Source: Lucinisca nassula
Lineage: Eukaryota > Mollusca > Bivalvia > Lucinida > Lucinidae
Direction: 5' to 3'
NCBI GenBank assembly: GCA_963580285.1
Contig: OY757023.1
Location: 92,219,108-92,283,107 of the forward strand
DNA length: 64,000 nucleotides
Below are positions 53,520 to 64,000 of the stretch, in pieces. The position numbers and the translations under genes are program-made. Below the pieces are notes generated by a model. The model saw nothing but the letters and a program-made list of their open reading frames with translations. It searched no databases and was not told where the DNA came from. Position 1 is the stretch's first letter. Each line of letters begins with the position of its first letter.

Positions 53520-54249
53520 GGTTCTAGGTTGTACCATAAAATATAGATTATGGGTACACTTAAGCACAGCCACAATGATGCGCTTCTAACGAGTAACCTC
53601 AATCTCTATTAAAAAAAAATAAAACTAAGAAACCCCCAGCCAACACCTAAAGATTGTAAGCCTCGATAGCGCAGTGGTTAGCGCGTTCGTATGTCGAACT
53701 TTAACGGACATCCATGTAACTGCAGTCGGTTAAAGTAAATACATAGATTTATATAGGAAATTGATAATTATTTCCCTATAAAATAAATAGTAATAGATAT
53801 ATCTTTTCTGTGCCAGCGGTTCATGATTCTGCATTCTTTTACGAATGCACACATGCATTTTTCATGAAGTTTTATCAACAACTTTTTGGTCTTTTTTACA
53901 TATAATTGGAGGCACCCTCTAAATGTATAGAATATATAGTAAAACTACTGAATGAAGCGACAAAAACTGATGAATATATTGTCATAACTTTTTTGTAAAT
54001 TGTTATTTTTATTCTGTGCAAGCGGGAGTATGTTGGCAAATGTATTGCGAACACGTCCGTATAAATTTTGTAAAATAGAAATGAGAATAATGTGGTCCTT
54101 TTTGAAATTGAAATACACTACCCTCCTTTTCTATTTCCAGTTTACCTTCAATTTGGTAACCAGCAGTCAGCGGTTGTTACTAAGGTTAACAATAACAAAG
54201 AATATATTACGCCTACGACGTGCTTCTTAAACTGTATGGTTCGGGATTT

Positions 54250-54292
<43 letters not shown>

Positions 54293-54402
54293 GATGTCTT
54301 CTCAAATGTAAATGTTTTTCGAAAACAAAGACTTTATTACGCCAACGATATGCTTAATTATCAGTTTGAAATGATATAATGTGTTTGTTACTTTGGTTTG
54401 AC
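53520..54402. other. Mostly unassigned
   Basis: 53520-53610 is a worn MITE-A centre. 53656-53700 looks like a tRNA A-box SINE fragment (GCGCAGTGGTTAGCGCG). 54246-54292 is a (TTTA)n microsatellite. No gene found. Confidence 0.5.
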
Positions 54403-54913
54403 CATCATAAAACACGCTGCATAATTTTGACCCCCTTAAACCCCACTTTTATGTAGTAAAACAGGGTTTACAGTTGTACACATTTTTTTCTGCTTAAAAA
54501 CATAGATTGTGGGTACCCGTTTGCAACGCCGAGAGGGTTCTAACGAGTACCCAATAAACTATGTTTTGTGCCAGTTTGACCGCCTCGTCGAGGCGGTTCT
54601 GGTGAGTATCCACCAACTTTGTTTTGAGCAGAAATTAGAAAATAACGTATTTTTTAACTGATGATTTTCATTTATTATGATTTTGTTTGTTTGTTTGACT
54701 CTTTGTTTGTGATGGATTTCACGGCCCAGTCACCACTATTTAGATCATTTTTAGTTAACCTATCTACACTAATCCTGGGAATGCTTTTACGTAGGCGGTT
54801 AACCAGTAGAGTGAACATGCTTCCTCCAGAAACTGTCAACTGCCTTTCTTGAATCATTTTAGTGATAAATTTTCAATGTACATGTGTATTTGAATAGGCC
54901 TGGTTTTGTGATT
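54403..54913. mobile_element. MITE-A1, rearranged, carrying a SINE-T piece
   Basis: CATCATAAAACACGCTGC left, AGGCCTGGTTTTGTGATTG right; two copies of the centre (54520-54545, 54578-54604). Confidence 0.72.
54684..54853 (-). mobile_element. SINE-T, 3' part
   Basis: Tail TTTGTTTGTTTGACTC at the left, then ACGGCCCAGTCACCACTATT and CTTCCTCCAGAAACTGTCAA. Head missing. Confidence 0.75.
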
Positions 54914-55310
54914 GTTTAGTTTCATTAAGTGACGTTCTGTTCTAAATGTGGCTCCAAATTGTATTAAATTATATTGAAGTAGATTTGCCGACATTGGCCA
55001 GAAAAGACAGATAATTTTATTGTTCTGAAAACTGTGAAGATTATGCAATGTTTTACAGACCTGTCACTTACTGCTCAAAACATTATCTCGTTTACACCTC
55101 GACAAACTGAAATCTAGTCAGAATGCTTTACAGACCATGATATTAACATTAAAACCGCGCCAACCTAAAGACTACCAAAGGCTAGATTCTTGTAGGATAT
55201 TACATTTGGAGAAATGGACCTTTAAAACCTGTCCTGGAGTGGATAAATATTTATTAAGAAAGGAAAAAGATCGCTCTCATGCACGTAATTGTAAGACAAA
55301 CAGCTTTTTC
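54914..55310. other. Unassigned stretch
   Basis: No feature identified. Confidence 0.5.
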
Positions 55311-55535
55311 TCGATTTATTTTGACCCCCTTTAACCCTCTTTTATATAGTAAAACTGGGATATATATTTTCTTATTTCTGCTCAAAAACCTTGATTGTGA
55401 TTACTCGCTAGAACCACCTCGCCGAGGTGGTTCTACTATGTAGCCCAAATCTATGCTTTGAGCAGAAATATAAAAAATATCAGATTTTATCCGCAAATTT
55501 TCATGATTTGGTGGTAAAATGTTTATCGTATTTTT
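55311..55535. mobile_element. MITE-A, partial
   Basis: TTTTGACCCCCTTTAACC, centre GAACCACCTCGCCGAGGTGG near 55412, right half to about 55535; ends eroded. Confidence 0.68.
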
Positions 55536-55723
55536 GCTCGTGTTACAAAAAAACGTTTGAGTCCAGGATTATTCCCTGCAATCGTTTATTGTCCATTTAT
55601 TGCCCTGTTGAGTAGAGCTGATAATTAATCATTTTCATACACATCGACGCGCAGATTGGCGCGTGTCAAGCGGGCGCCTGTTAACAGTTTTTGTTCACGA
55701 CTATGCAAACGTATTGGATGAAT

Positions 55724-55952
55724 CATCACGAAAACACGCCTATATAATTTTTACCTTATTAAACCACACTTTTATTAAGTAAAACTGGGTTTTACAGGCG
55801 TAAACATTTTTTTTCTTATTTCTGCTCAAAAACATAGATTGTGGGTACTCGTTAAAACCGCCGAAATATGAAGAATACCATTTTTTTTTCTGTGAAAAAT
55901 TTTAGTGGATTTTTTTTTTTCAATATATTTGAATAGGCGTGTTTTCGAAATG
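55724..55952. mobile_element. MITE-A1, centre deleted
   Basis: CATCACGAAAACACGCCTAT, AACCGCCGAAATATG at the deleted centre, GAATAGGCGTGTTTTCGAAATG at the right. Confidence 0.78.
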
Positions 55953-56236
55953 TTTCTAATATTATTTCTAAAATATAGAGTGTGGGTATTTGTGATAATA
56001 ATATACATGTACTAATCAAAGTCAAAAAATGAAGGTAATGATAATAATTATAATAATGATAATAAAAATAATAATAGCAAGAATAATAATTCAGTCTGTT
56101 TTTTTTTTTTTTTTTTTGTAATCGCCGTCCTCTCTGTCTCACTTTAAGCTCGGACCCATCAGATTTACTTAAGACTTTGATTATAAATCGAGAAAATTAC
56201 CTTGACGTAACAAACCAATAATTATATTAATCCCTG

Positions 56237-56427
56237 TTAACCCTTTTTGTACCAAATGGAATGTTCCTCCTTATATATAGTACAAGTCCATTTCATGATT
56301 TAGGGGTGTCAGGTTGTGTTTTCTTCAAAATTAATTTGAAAAATGGCTGAACTTTAGGCAACCAGTGTAGGCCTTGATCAGGCGCCGCGTTCTGCGTTTT
56401 GGGGGTTTCCGGTACTAAATGGGTTAA
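56237..56427. mobile_element. MITE-B
   Basis: TTAA at both borders; CCCTTTTTGTACCAAATGG and GGTACTAAATGGG ends; right half of the core hairpin deleted. Confidence 0.8.
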
Positions 56428-56925
56428 ACACCGCGTAACATCGCGAAGTCACGGGTGCACATCATTGGAAAGGTAGACTGAGGACCGCCCGAGGCATTAA
56501 GTATATAAGAATATCACCTATTAAATGAATAGACAGCAATCAACTAGGTTGTTTTCTAGCATTGATTTATAATATCCTGGTGCTCTTGCCAAATGCGAAT
56601 CGGATAGAGGAAACGAACGGGTGCAGTCTGATCTGAGTCATTGGTCTGTCAAAGCAAGCAAAAACTAAATCATGGGTTCCGGCTCAATATTATGACCTTA
56701 TTGTGTGCAATAAACAAAGACTGGGATCAGTTTGCGAATACACGCAGTCTGGTCCGAGTCTATCTATCTATCTTCTTATACCGAGTTCAGTCTGTTTAAT
56801 TCGCCTGAGGGGAGATGAGATTCTGCTACATACAGAGACCCGATGAATAATTTCACACAGATTGCGTCTTCGATTGATCGGCTAAATATGATTTAATGTA
56901 ATAGCAACATGAACAATAGATTCCA
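56428..56925. other. Unassigned stretch
   Basis: No feature identified. Confidence 0.5.
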
Positions 56926-57092
56926 GGACAAAATCCCCCCGTACATAATTCCCCCCCCCCCGGACAAAATCCCCCTTTTTGTAAAGGCGGACAAAATCCC
57001 CCCCCCCAACATTTGTTCAGGTGGACAAAATCCCCCCCTGGACAAAATCCCCCCGGACATAGTCCCCCCTGCTGTTTATAAAGGTGGACAGT
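56926..57092 (+). repeat. GGACAAAATCCCCC motif array (2)
   Basis: Seven or eight repeats of GGACAAAATCCCCC or close variants (GTACATAATTCCCC, GGACATAGTCCCCC), with TTTGTAAAGGCGGACAAAAT and a GTTCAGGTGGACAAAAT variant between. Confidence 0.88.
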
Positions 57093-57226
57093 ATCACGCA
57101 CACCTCCACATGCACAATTACCGGTTTTTGAAAATCAGTCTGTCGTTGTGAAAACTGCAGATTCCATATCCGATTTGGTGCAGTACTATCAAAGCTATAT
57201 TGGTGCTCATGGAGAAATTATTGCCC

Positions 57227-57263
57227 GTCAACACTGTATAGGTCATTTTGGAGACGTTGCTTG
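57227..57263 (-). mobile_element. SINE-G fragment
   Basis: GTCAACACTGTATAGGTCAT and TTTGGAGACGTTGCTT are the SINE-G tail read in reverse. Confidence 0.55.
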
Positions 57264-57487
57264 TAAGATCAAAGTAAAAAGGTCATACTTGTATTAACTT
57301 TTTGTAATTGTACATGTGTGCTTTGGGGTTTTATGGACCTCTCAAACCATTAGGATTATGTCTGGCATGATCAGTAAAATTGACATATTCCAATAACAGA
57401 TTCCAATATTTTTCATATGTCTGCTCAAAAATATAGATTGTGGGTAGTGGAAGGATAATTAACTAAAACAATTTAGAGAAAGGGTGA

Positions 57488-57622
57488 TTTTTTCCGGGGG
57501 GGATTTTGTCCAACCTGACATACAGCGAGGGGGATTTTTTCCGGGGGGTTGTCCGAGGGGGATTTTGTCCGCCTTTACCAAAAGGGGGGGGGGTGTCCGG
57601 GGGGGATTTTGTCCGGCTACCG
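57488..57622 (-). repeat. GGACAAAATCCCCC motif array (3), inverted
   Basis: GGGGGGATTTTGTCC and GGGGGATTTTTTCCGGGGGG repeated, with GTCCGCCTTTACCAAAAGGG. Opposite strand to array 2, about 400 bp away, so the two could pair. Confidence 0.88.
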
Positions 57623-59547
57623 AACAATACTATCTTCCAAGCTCTGGGAATCAGTAGCAGAAGACACTTTCAAATAATTTTTTCTTAATTTCCAACGCGA
57701 ATAAGGCTTGACATTTCACGTGAATCGTTTGCTGCAGACGATTCACAATGGATATGAAACATCATTTGGGCTTAGAATTAACAACACAAATATTTTGAAA
57801 AAAAAAAAAAAAAGATAATTAGATCATTTTCGTCGGACTAGTCATGTTGTGTTTAACAACTTTGCGTTTCTTGAGCATACGCTACTGATCGTTTTATTTT
57901 TTATTTTATTTTATCTTATTTTGTATAATATTTCATTTCAGCAATTCTTGAAAATTTATGTTGCACATTATAAAATGTTCAAAACCTGGTTGCATTTGCA
58001 CTGTTGGCTTGTACATTATTAGTCCGGGATTTGAGACCCGATTTCGAAAAATTTAATGCACCCAAAATTCTCACGCTTTATTTGTGCCGTTTCATTAAGA
58101 TAGGAGCCTAACCTATATGACATGTGATTATTTAGCAAATCTGGTGGGGAAAAGGGGTTGAAAATTCTATGAGTTTACGCCCACCCCCATGCGGATGGTA
58201 TAGTTGGATTGAGTTTAGTTATGTGTAGCTTGCGCTTACATATGAATGCTGATTTATTGCATCAGCCAAAATATTTGTCAATACTCGAAGACACCAAAAT
58301 TCATGTTATGACGTAATTACATCCGGTGTTACCATAAATTTTGACCATTGAAATTTCACCCCAAAAATTTGGTAAATTTTACACTATTTTCACGCTAAAT
58401 AATTTTCAGTACTTTTTGAAACAATTTCTTTTTCGTCAGTATGAAGGACGGTTATTTTTGCACGTGCATATGAAATTTGAAGACTCTGTTTCAATCCAGG
58501 CATGAACAAGGGACCCCGATACCGATGGACCATTGTACCACTTTTTCCTGTTGTGTCACAGATCGTGATAAAAATTTATATTAAAACCAACATAAACTAA
58601 ATTATTTTACTGGCTGGTCTTAGATGCATCATAACAGGGACCGATAGATATATTTTTGAAAAGTTACTGATGGCCATATCCTTCCGGTTTATATTTAGTG
58701 ATATACATCACCAAGCATATTTGTCAGCGGGTGAACTGGCAAGTGATTCTCTAAACTGGTGACTTGAAACAATCAACATTTCATGAATACATTGTATATT
58801 TCAAGAATCAATATACAAAGTTTCCAGTTTGTGCTGAAGGCTCCCCAAGTAACATCGACAATATTATATTTTAAACACGTAAATGTAACTGGCCACTTGA
58901 AATCTTACTGGGTACCTTATTTTCTGTTAAGTCGCACGACTAAAAATAAATTGTACCCGAGGTTTAATGTAACGTAAAGCCGTCCCTTAAACATTCTTCT
59001 GTCTTCCCTTTTCCCAGAGTTGTGGTATAACCTGTAAACGTGCATCTTAAGATGTCACCTGCACTTACTTTCTACTATTTTGTTGGGCAACCTGCCTACG
59101 ATAGACTTGTCCCTCTATTCACCATTAGCTCTTAATCATCCTGTGTCTCTTGACACACACTGAATAATCTATTCTTTATCTCCATTGTTACTACTTCCTT
59201 TTTCTGATATTTGTCCCATATATTGATTGTTTTTGGTTTAAAGGCACGTCACCCCTTGTTGGTCATTTTTGTCCCCTCTCCAGAGAAAGATGAAAGTAAT
59301 GGGCAGAGGAGAAATGGGAAAATGGAAAAGCAGAAACAGATCAAATAACTGTTTCCCCCCTCTACCCATAACTGCTGGAAGAACAGCAGGTCTTGTCCAG
59401 CTGTAAGCCACTACCAGCTGGACGCCCTATTGACGCAAGATACACGTCACCTTTGCCTCACCCAACCACCCCAATTGTCCCATATAGACTGGCCGAAAAG
59501 GCCTTCTTTGACAAGCCATCAGGAGTTATCACGTTTGAAAAACAGAG
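57623..59547. other. About 1.9 kb with no recognised feature
   Basis: No reading frame over ~75 codons, no familiar repeat, no RNA gene. Probably the largest stretch of ordinary non-repetitive intergenic or intronic DNA in the window. Confidence 0.5.
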
Positions 59548-59858
59548 TGTATGCAATGATCAGGAATCTATACAAAATATCTCGCACCTCCCATTCAAAA
59601 CACCAAAATGAAAACGTCATGGATGGAAAGCCAGAATAACAGTTATCTCCCCACATGACCGAACGGCTATCCAAAATAAAAAAAGGCATTAGCAACACAT
59701 ACATCTTAAGGACTAACTAACTACATGTGAGACGCCAAGTTCTGCAACGGAATGTCAGGTGGTTTTTCTCCGGGTACTCCGGTTTTCGCCCACCTCTGAT
59801 TAACGACCGGCTCGATATTAGTGAAATAATCTTGAAAGGGCCGTAAAACCAAAACAAA

Positions 59859-59889
<31 letters not shown>

Positions 59890-60232
59890 AAGGACTAACT
59901 AGGAAAATAATAAACCACAAAAAAGGATCGACGACGGGGTCAGTAAGAAGTTTTACGGGGGCCGAGGTGGGGTTAGACACTTTAATAGATTTTAGATGGT
60001 TACACTACTCGCCCTTGATTGTCTTGGTTAAAACCGATAAATTGTTCACTCTACATGATGGAGTTCTAGCTCATCAGTGCAACATCTCCGAGAACAGAAA
60101 ATCAAACGACTAAAAAGATGAAACAATGATGAGGACTCGACAGCATGAAATAGCTAGAATTCTGCAGCAAAGGAAACCAAACAGTTAGGCTCCGGTTAAC
60201 CCTACCAGAGATAAAGCATCAGACACCTACCT
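59548..60232 (-). mobile_element. Naiad 3' UTR fragment, split by SINE-K
   Basis: Left part 59548-59706 and right part 59889-60232 both match the Naiad 3' UTR in reverse (CAGTGCAACATCTCCGAGAA, GATAAAGCATCAGACACC). Strongly diverged, so an old insertion. Confidence 0.75.
59720..59888 (+). mobile_element. SINE-K, 5'-truncated
   Basis: ACATGTGAGACGCCAAGTTC to GGGCCGTAAAACCAAAAC and poly(A). 13-bp duplication TAAGGACTAACTA (59707-59719, 59889-59901). Confidence 0.9.
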
Positions 60233-60235
60233 TCA

Positions 60236-61480
60236 GGCGTTCTGGCGGAAATGCTTTCGTACATATGAAAGGAACTAGGCGGGCGGGTTAATTTACTTGA
60301 GGTTGAAACCTAATATGTCAGATATATTGAACAGTGAACAGGGACGATGTATGGCATAATAAATGTTACGATCCCTACGTAAATCAAGCTTCTTCTTTTC
60401 ACCTTTGTCAAGAAGGGTGGAAACATAGGGTTCAACACCGACCCTTGACTGAACTTTTCTGCATCTTCATGTAACTTGGTGACCTCAAGTTGCGCATGTT
60501 TGCTAAAAGATCGACCAAAACCAAAGTCATTCATTCAGTAAATAAGCTGGAGTATATCAACTCCGCAGCTGGAAAATTAGATGCCGATATTTAAATTTAG
60601 TAGAGTGTCTTTTTGCAGCAAATTAATGTTAAAAACCAAAACAATAGACCTCTAAAACATTTAAGAAAAATCGTTCCACCAAATACTGTATAATGTTTCT
60701 TTTTTGTTCGCAGTAAAATTTCGCATACACCTTCAGTCAAAAGGAGGCTTGATTGTTCAGAGGCGTAAACTCATTAAAACACGACTTTCCTTCAATTATG
60801 AAATACTGAACAAAAATCTGCCAACCCTTTGAAAGAAACAAAACTGAAATAGGGCCACGCTGTTACCTTCACTGAACATTGTCGTCTTTCAGAGGTATTG
60901 CTGTCATGGTAACTTCATACCAAACTACCACTGGTCACCAATTAATTGTTTATAAAGCTAAGCAACAAAAGATAACCAAACAAGCGCAATCAGTAAAGCA
61001 GAAAACTGTGGCTGCTGTATCATGACAACGCCAATTAGATATGGTTTACGCTTTCCATCAAGTTTACGCGACTTTTGCCTGAACACAAAATTGTAAACAA
61101 GCGGCCGATGGAAAACTACGCTCCCCATAACTCAAGTGGGCATAAATCCCCCCCCCCCCCCCCCCCCACCACACACACACGTGGTGACCATTTATTTTAA
61201 CAGACCATAATGGTTTTGTAGAGGCCAATCCCAGGACCATTGATGCCAAATTATTTTGAAATCAACCATTGTTTTCTTTCGTTGCCGTCGCATACATTAA
61301 AGTCAGCTTTGAACCATCTTAGGGCTAGAGTCCAAAATGCTGCATACCAAGGTCTTGTATTTCTTGAGATGCAGAATTTAAAATCACTTTTGGCCGTTTA
61401 TTGCTGTGACGATCACACAGATCCCTCTAACAAACTTGGATTTCTCGACCACACTGATGCAGTATATGTAATTTGGTATC
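60236..61480. other. Unassigned; poly(C)/(CA) at 61147-61182
   Basis: Nothing coding. A C-run followed by CACACACA is the only clear feature. Confidence 0.5.
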
Positions 61481-61940
61481 TGGGTTAGCCCAGTAGTTTT
61501 AGAAAAATTAAAAACTATTTAATCTTATGGCCCCAGGATCATTAAGCTGATTGCAAATATCAACTATGATGTCATAAGCTGCAACAGAACAAAAAAACCC
61601 TGTCTTTTCCATACAAAATCCTAAGTGACCGAATGTGACCTTGACCTAAGAAAGGCCAAGGTCAACGAAATGTCATCATTTGAACAAATTCGATAGGGCC
61701 CGGGTCCCATATATTGTATACCAAGTTTCAAGGTCATCGGTCGATTGGTTCCTGAGAAGGCGATTTTCAACGGTTTTTACCATATATGGGCATGGCGGAC
61801 ATTTTGGTCATGTGACCCAGATATTCAAAATATATGTTTGTTCTTCCACCCCATGGCGGCTTCACATATAATTTGGTTCCATTTGGCCTTGTAGTTTCAG
61901 AGGAGATGTCGTTTGGAATTGTTTGGATGCTTAAATGAGA
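61480..61940. repeat. Dispersed non-coding repeat (related to 10683-11180)
   Basis: GACCTTGACCTAAGAAAGGCCAAGGTCAA, TTTTTACCATATATGGGCAT, GGCGGACATTTTGGTCATGT and GTTTCAGAGGAGATGTCGTT. No protein signal. Confidence 0.5.
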
Positions 61941-62429
61941 AAAGAGGGTAGGGACATTTATCTCCCCTTTTTATGTATTTTTCCCCACTTTTTCGATTTT
62001 CTAACTCCATTTTCAAGATGCGGAGAGACCTCTAAATAAATTCGTATCATAGTTAAGTGTGAGAAAGTAAGGTGCATTAAACTCCTTAAATACGCGTGCT
62101 ACGAATTTCAAATCCCCGACTATATGTATTTCAGACTGATTTATGTCGCTAAATACAATTGATATATTTGACACTGGAAGATACTATTTGTAATCATATA
62201 TAATGCATCATCTATGTTTATTCTTTTTCATTCAATTGTTTTTGTTGCTCCACTTTCTTAAATTAAAACAGTCACCTATATAGTATATAAAAAGCGGTCC
62301 TAAAAATGTACGATTTACAATTTGCCTGAGGCAATTTGCACAGGAGGTAGTCGAGTCCTTGGGGAGATAACCATTTATTTTCTGTCTTGTTCGCGTTAAT
62401 TCCCTTGATTTTCAGCACAGCTGAGAAAG
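61941..62429. other. Unassigned stretch
   Basis: No feature identified. Confidence 0.5.
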
Positions 62430-62695
62430 GTGATGTCCGTATAAGTCCGGTATGGACTAATGATCAAGAGGTTGTGCGTTCGAATCCGGCCACCGGTATC
62501 GAGGTGTGTCCTTGGGCAAGACACGTAATTACACTGCCCCACTCCACCCAGGTGTAAATGGGTAGCAGTGGTGTAAAAGCCACTGCCTCTCTCGCGCGCG
62601 CGCGTGAAAACACCCGGAATAAGTGTTCGAGAGCGGTTCAATAAGCTTGAAGCTTTCATCGCAATCGAACTAAAATAAATTAGTATAAACTAAAC
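62430..62695 (+). mobile_element. tRNA-derived SINE, another family
   Basis: GTGCGTTCGAATCCGGCC gives a B box; CCTTGGGCAAGACACGTAAT is a widely shared SINE central phrase. Then CACTGCCCCACTCCACCCAG and an A-rich tail (AACTAAAATAAATTAGTA). Confidence 0.65.
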
Positions 62696-63107
62696 TAACA
62701 CCTAAAGATTATAACCAATGAGTCAGTTTCGAGGGATTTTCATTGCATGGGCTTGTATAAGTAATGGGCGTGATCTGCGAAGGTAACCAAAATGACATGT
62801 TGCGTACCATCCTTTTAGGGATAAGCGTAGGTTTCTTTAACCTATGTCGCGCATCATCTTCTTCAGCTATGGCTGTGATAAGACGAAAATTTCAATGTGC
62901 GATGTCTAAATATTCATCTCAGAAATACGACAAAATGTGCGAACATCGCAGGTCTCAAGCGTTTGATGAAACAGGATTTTTGTCGTAAGAACTTCGTACG
63001 ATCTTTCTAAGATGAAAATACGTCGCAAATGCTTTGATGAAACTGGCCCCAGGAGATTAGCTTCTAATTTCGCAGCTCTTTAACAGAACTTCAAAAACCT
63101 TAATTAA
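62696..63107. other. Unassigned stretch
   Basis: TTTGATGAAACAGGATTT (62964) and TTTGATGAAACTGGCCCC (63032) hint at an old duplication; no gene. Confidence 0.4.
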
Positions 63108-63386
63108 CATCACGTGAACAAGTCCGTGAAATGAAGACCCCTCTAAACCCCACTTTATATAGAGGAAACTGGGGTTGACGGGGGTATACATTAGTTTTCT
63201 TATTTCTACTCCAAGACATAGGTTGTGGGTACTCGTTAGAACCGCCTCAATGAGGCGGTTCTAACGAGCACCCACAACCTAGGTTTTGAGCATTTATAAG
63301 AAAAATATGAAGGATTTTCATCAGAAAAGTGGCCATTTTGGAGATATGAAAAATGCACTATATCGTACGGGTGAGTTGTCGTAATT
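63108..63386. mobile_element. MITE-A2, complete
   Basis: CATCACGTGAACAAGTCCGT, centre GAACCGCCTCAATGAGGCGG, right end TATCGTACGGGTGAGTTGTCGTAAT. Confidence 0.87.
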
Positions 63387-63557
63387 AAGAGTAAATCAGC
63401 ACGTCTAATCAGCCTAAAGAAATGAGTGAACAAACATAATACAAGAGGCGGTTATTAAAAGGAAATAACATTTTATTAATGATTGGGTTTGACCTTATGG
63501 AACTTCAGGTCAGTGACTATAGAAAATGACCAGACATTTTATTTGTTTGAACTTTAC

Positions 63558-64000
63558 CATCACGAAAGTATGCCTATATAATTCTGACCCCCTTGAATAT
63601 GTTCTATAAAAGGGTAGTCTTTGGAAGCAAGGAATACACCACAGAAGTGAAAAATATGGAGTGTACATGTTTTCTGGGCCAGACTAGTTAGTTTCGGCCA
63701 ATAAGGCCACATCAGTGACCCTCAGATATTTTCAAAATTCCACAATGGAATCAATGATCCAAAGGACAAGAAAATATAATCTACACTATGATGTAGGGCA
63801 GGAAGACGTTTTACCGCCGCCACACATTCCCACACACCAGCTGTAGTGAAGTAAAATATGTTCTATAAAACGGTTATCCTTTGGAAGCAAGGAATACACC
63901 ACAGAAGTGAAAAATATGGAGTGAACCCCAGTTTTATTTAGTAAAACTGGGGTTTACAGGGGTAAACTTTATTTTATTCTTATTTCTGCTCTAAAATATA
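63558..64000. mobile_element. MITE-A1 split by an HHR repeat, cut by window end
   Basis: CATCACGAAAGTATGCCTAT to CCCCCTTGAA, then resumes TGAACCCCAGTTTTATTTAG at 63922. TGAA (63594-63597, 63922-63925) is the apparent target duplication. Confidence 0.85.
63598..63921 (-). mobile_element. HHR repeat, 1.25 units
   Basis: Period 260 bp (ACAGAAGTGAAAAATATGGA at 63641 and 63901). The minus-strand hammerhead reads CTGATGT-GGCC-ttatt-GGCC-GAAA with GTC: one invariant base (A9) is changed. The insert begins and ends cleanly inside the MITE, which shows the unit moves on its own. Confidence 0.85.

Noticed and set aside
56853..57101. Gly/Cys-rich reading frames (repeats of GGFCPGG)
   Set aside because: Produced by the GGACAAAATCCCCC array; codon content follows the repeat, not a protein.
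62581..62606. GCGCGC run as a CpG island promoter
   Set aside because: A short simple repeat inside a SINE; no gene follows.

Overview
The window is eukaryotic, AT-rich and almost entirely repeat-derived, and it looks like bivalve (clam-type) nuclear DNA. Evidence for that: tRNA-derived SINEs ending in GTTAAA...CAAACAAAC tails, about thirty copies of fold-back MITEs, ~165-350 bp tandem repeats inside Helitron-like elements, tandem ~260 bp repeats carrying a hammerhead ribozyme, and a Penelope-like retroelement of the Naiad type. The bivalve call is inference. No bacterial operons, rRNA, CRISPR array or true tRNA gene is visible.

Only one host gene looks intact: an intronless rhodopsin-like GPCR on the minus strand (23838-25169, 443 aa) with a very long, heavily glycosylatable second extracellular loop. 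Other protein-derived sequence is a broken SDR (DHRS1-like) retro-copy (11596-12360), a Tc1-like transposon with complete terminal repeats but a damaged transposase (34745-36248), and an old mariner relic (37050-37745).

The most striking object is the nested block at 12566-17155. A fold-back MITE was entered by a hammerhead-ribozyme repeat (duplicated ATATAAAAG on both sides), and within that lies a near full-length Naiad (12961-16825). One reading frame (13036-16260, 1075 codons) runs GIY-YIG endonuclease first, then reverse transcriptase, and is interrupted by four TGA codons and nothing else. Three of the four lie where related proteins carry Cys. This is the signature of a selenocysteine-rich retroelement protein. 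Selenoprotein Naiads in clams have been reported (from memory, Craig and colleagues 2021), so the class is known. This copy, its association with hammerhead repeats and the lack of an obvious SECIS deserve follow-up. Naiad 3'-end fragments recur at 4258, 19106, 28319, 38423, 44651, 46386, 46650 and 59548.

Layout: 1-2000 SINE, TTAA MITE, minisatellite and old repeats; 2030-4250 Helitron-like tandem repeat; 4258-9000 Naiad and SINE fragments, MITEs and a hammerhead dimer; 9000-11500 MITEs; 11596-17155 SDR pseudogene and the nested Naiad block; 17200-23260 SINEs, MITEs and a ~640 bp palindrome; 23838-25169 GPCR; 25457-34640 MITE/SINE/Naiad nests; 34745-37745 Tc1 and mariner; 37750-40470 old tandem repeats; 40471-43993 MITE split by a 3.2 kb Helitron-like element; 44000-64000 mostly MITEs, SINEs, a duplicated inverted-repeat element with CRE-like sites, GGACAAAATCCCCC arrays and low-information DNA.

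Family names used below are local labels: MITE-A (centre GAACCGCCTC...GAGGCGGTTC; ends CATCACGAAAACACGCC = A1, or CATCACGTGAACAAGTCCG and related = A2), MITE-B (TTAA-flanked), MITE-C, MITE-D, MITE-P (pogo-like), SINE-K (tRNA-Lys-like head), SINE-T (second tRNA-like head), SINE-G (head GCCCATCGGGGCTTG), HHR repeat (hammerhead repeat).
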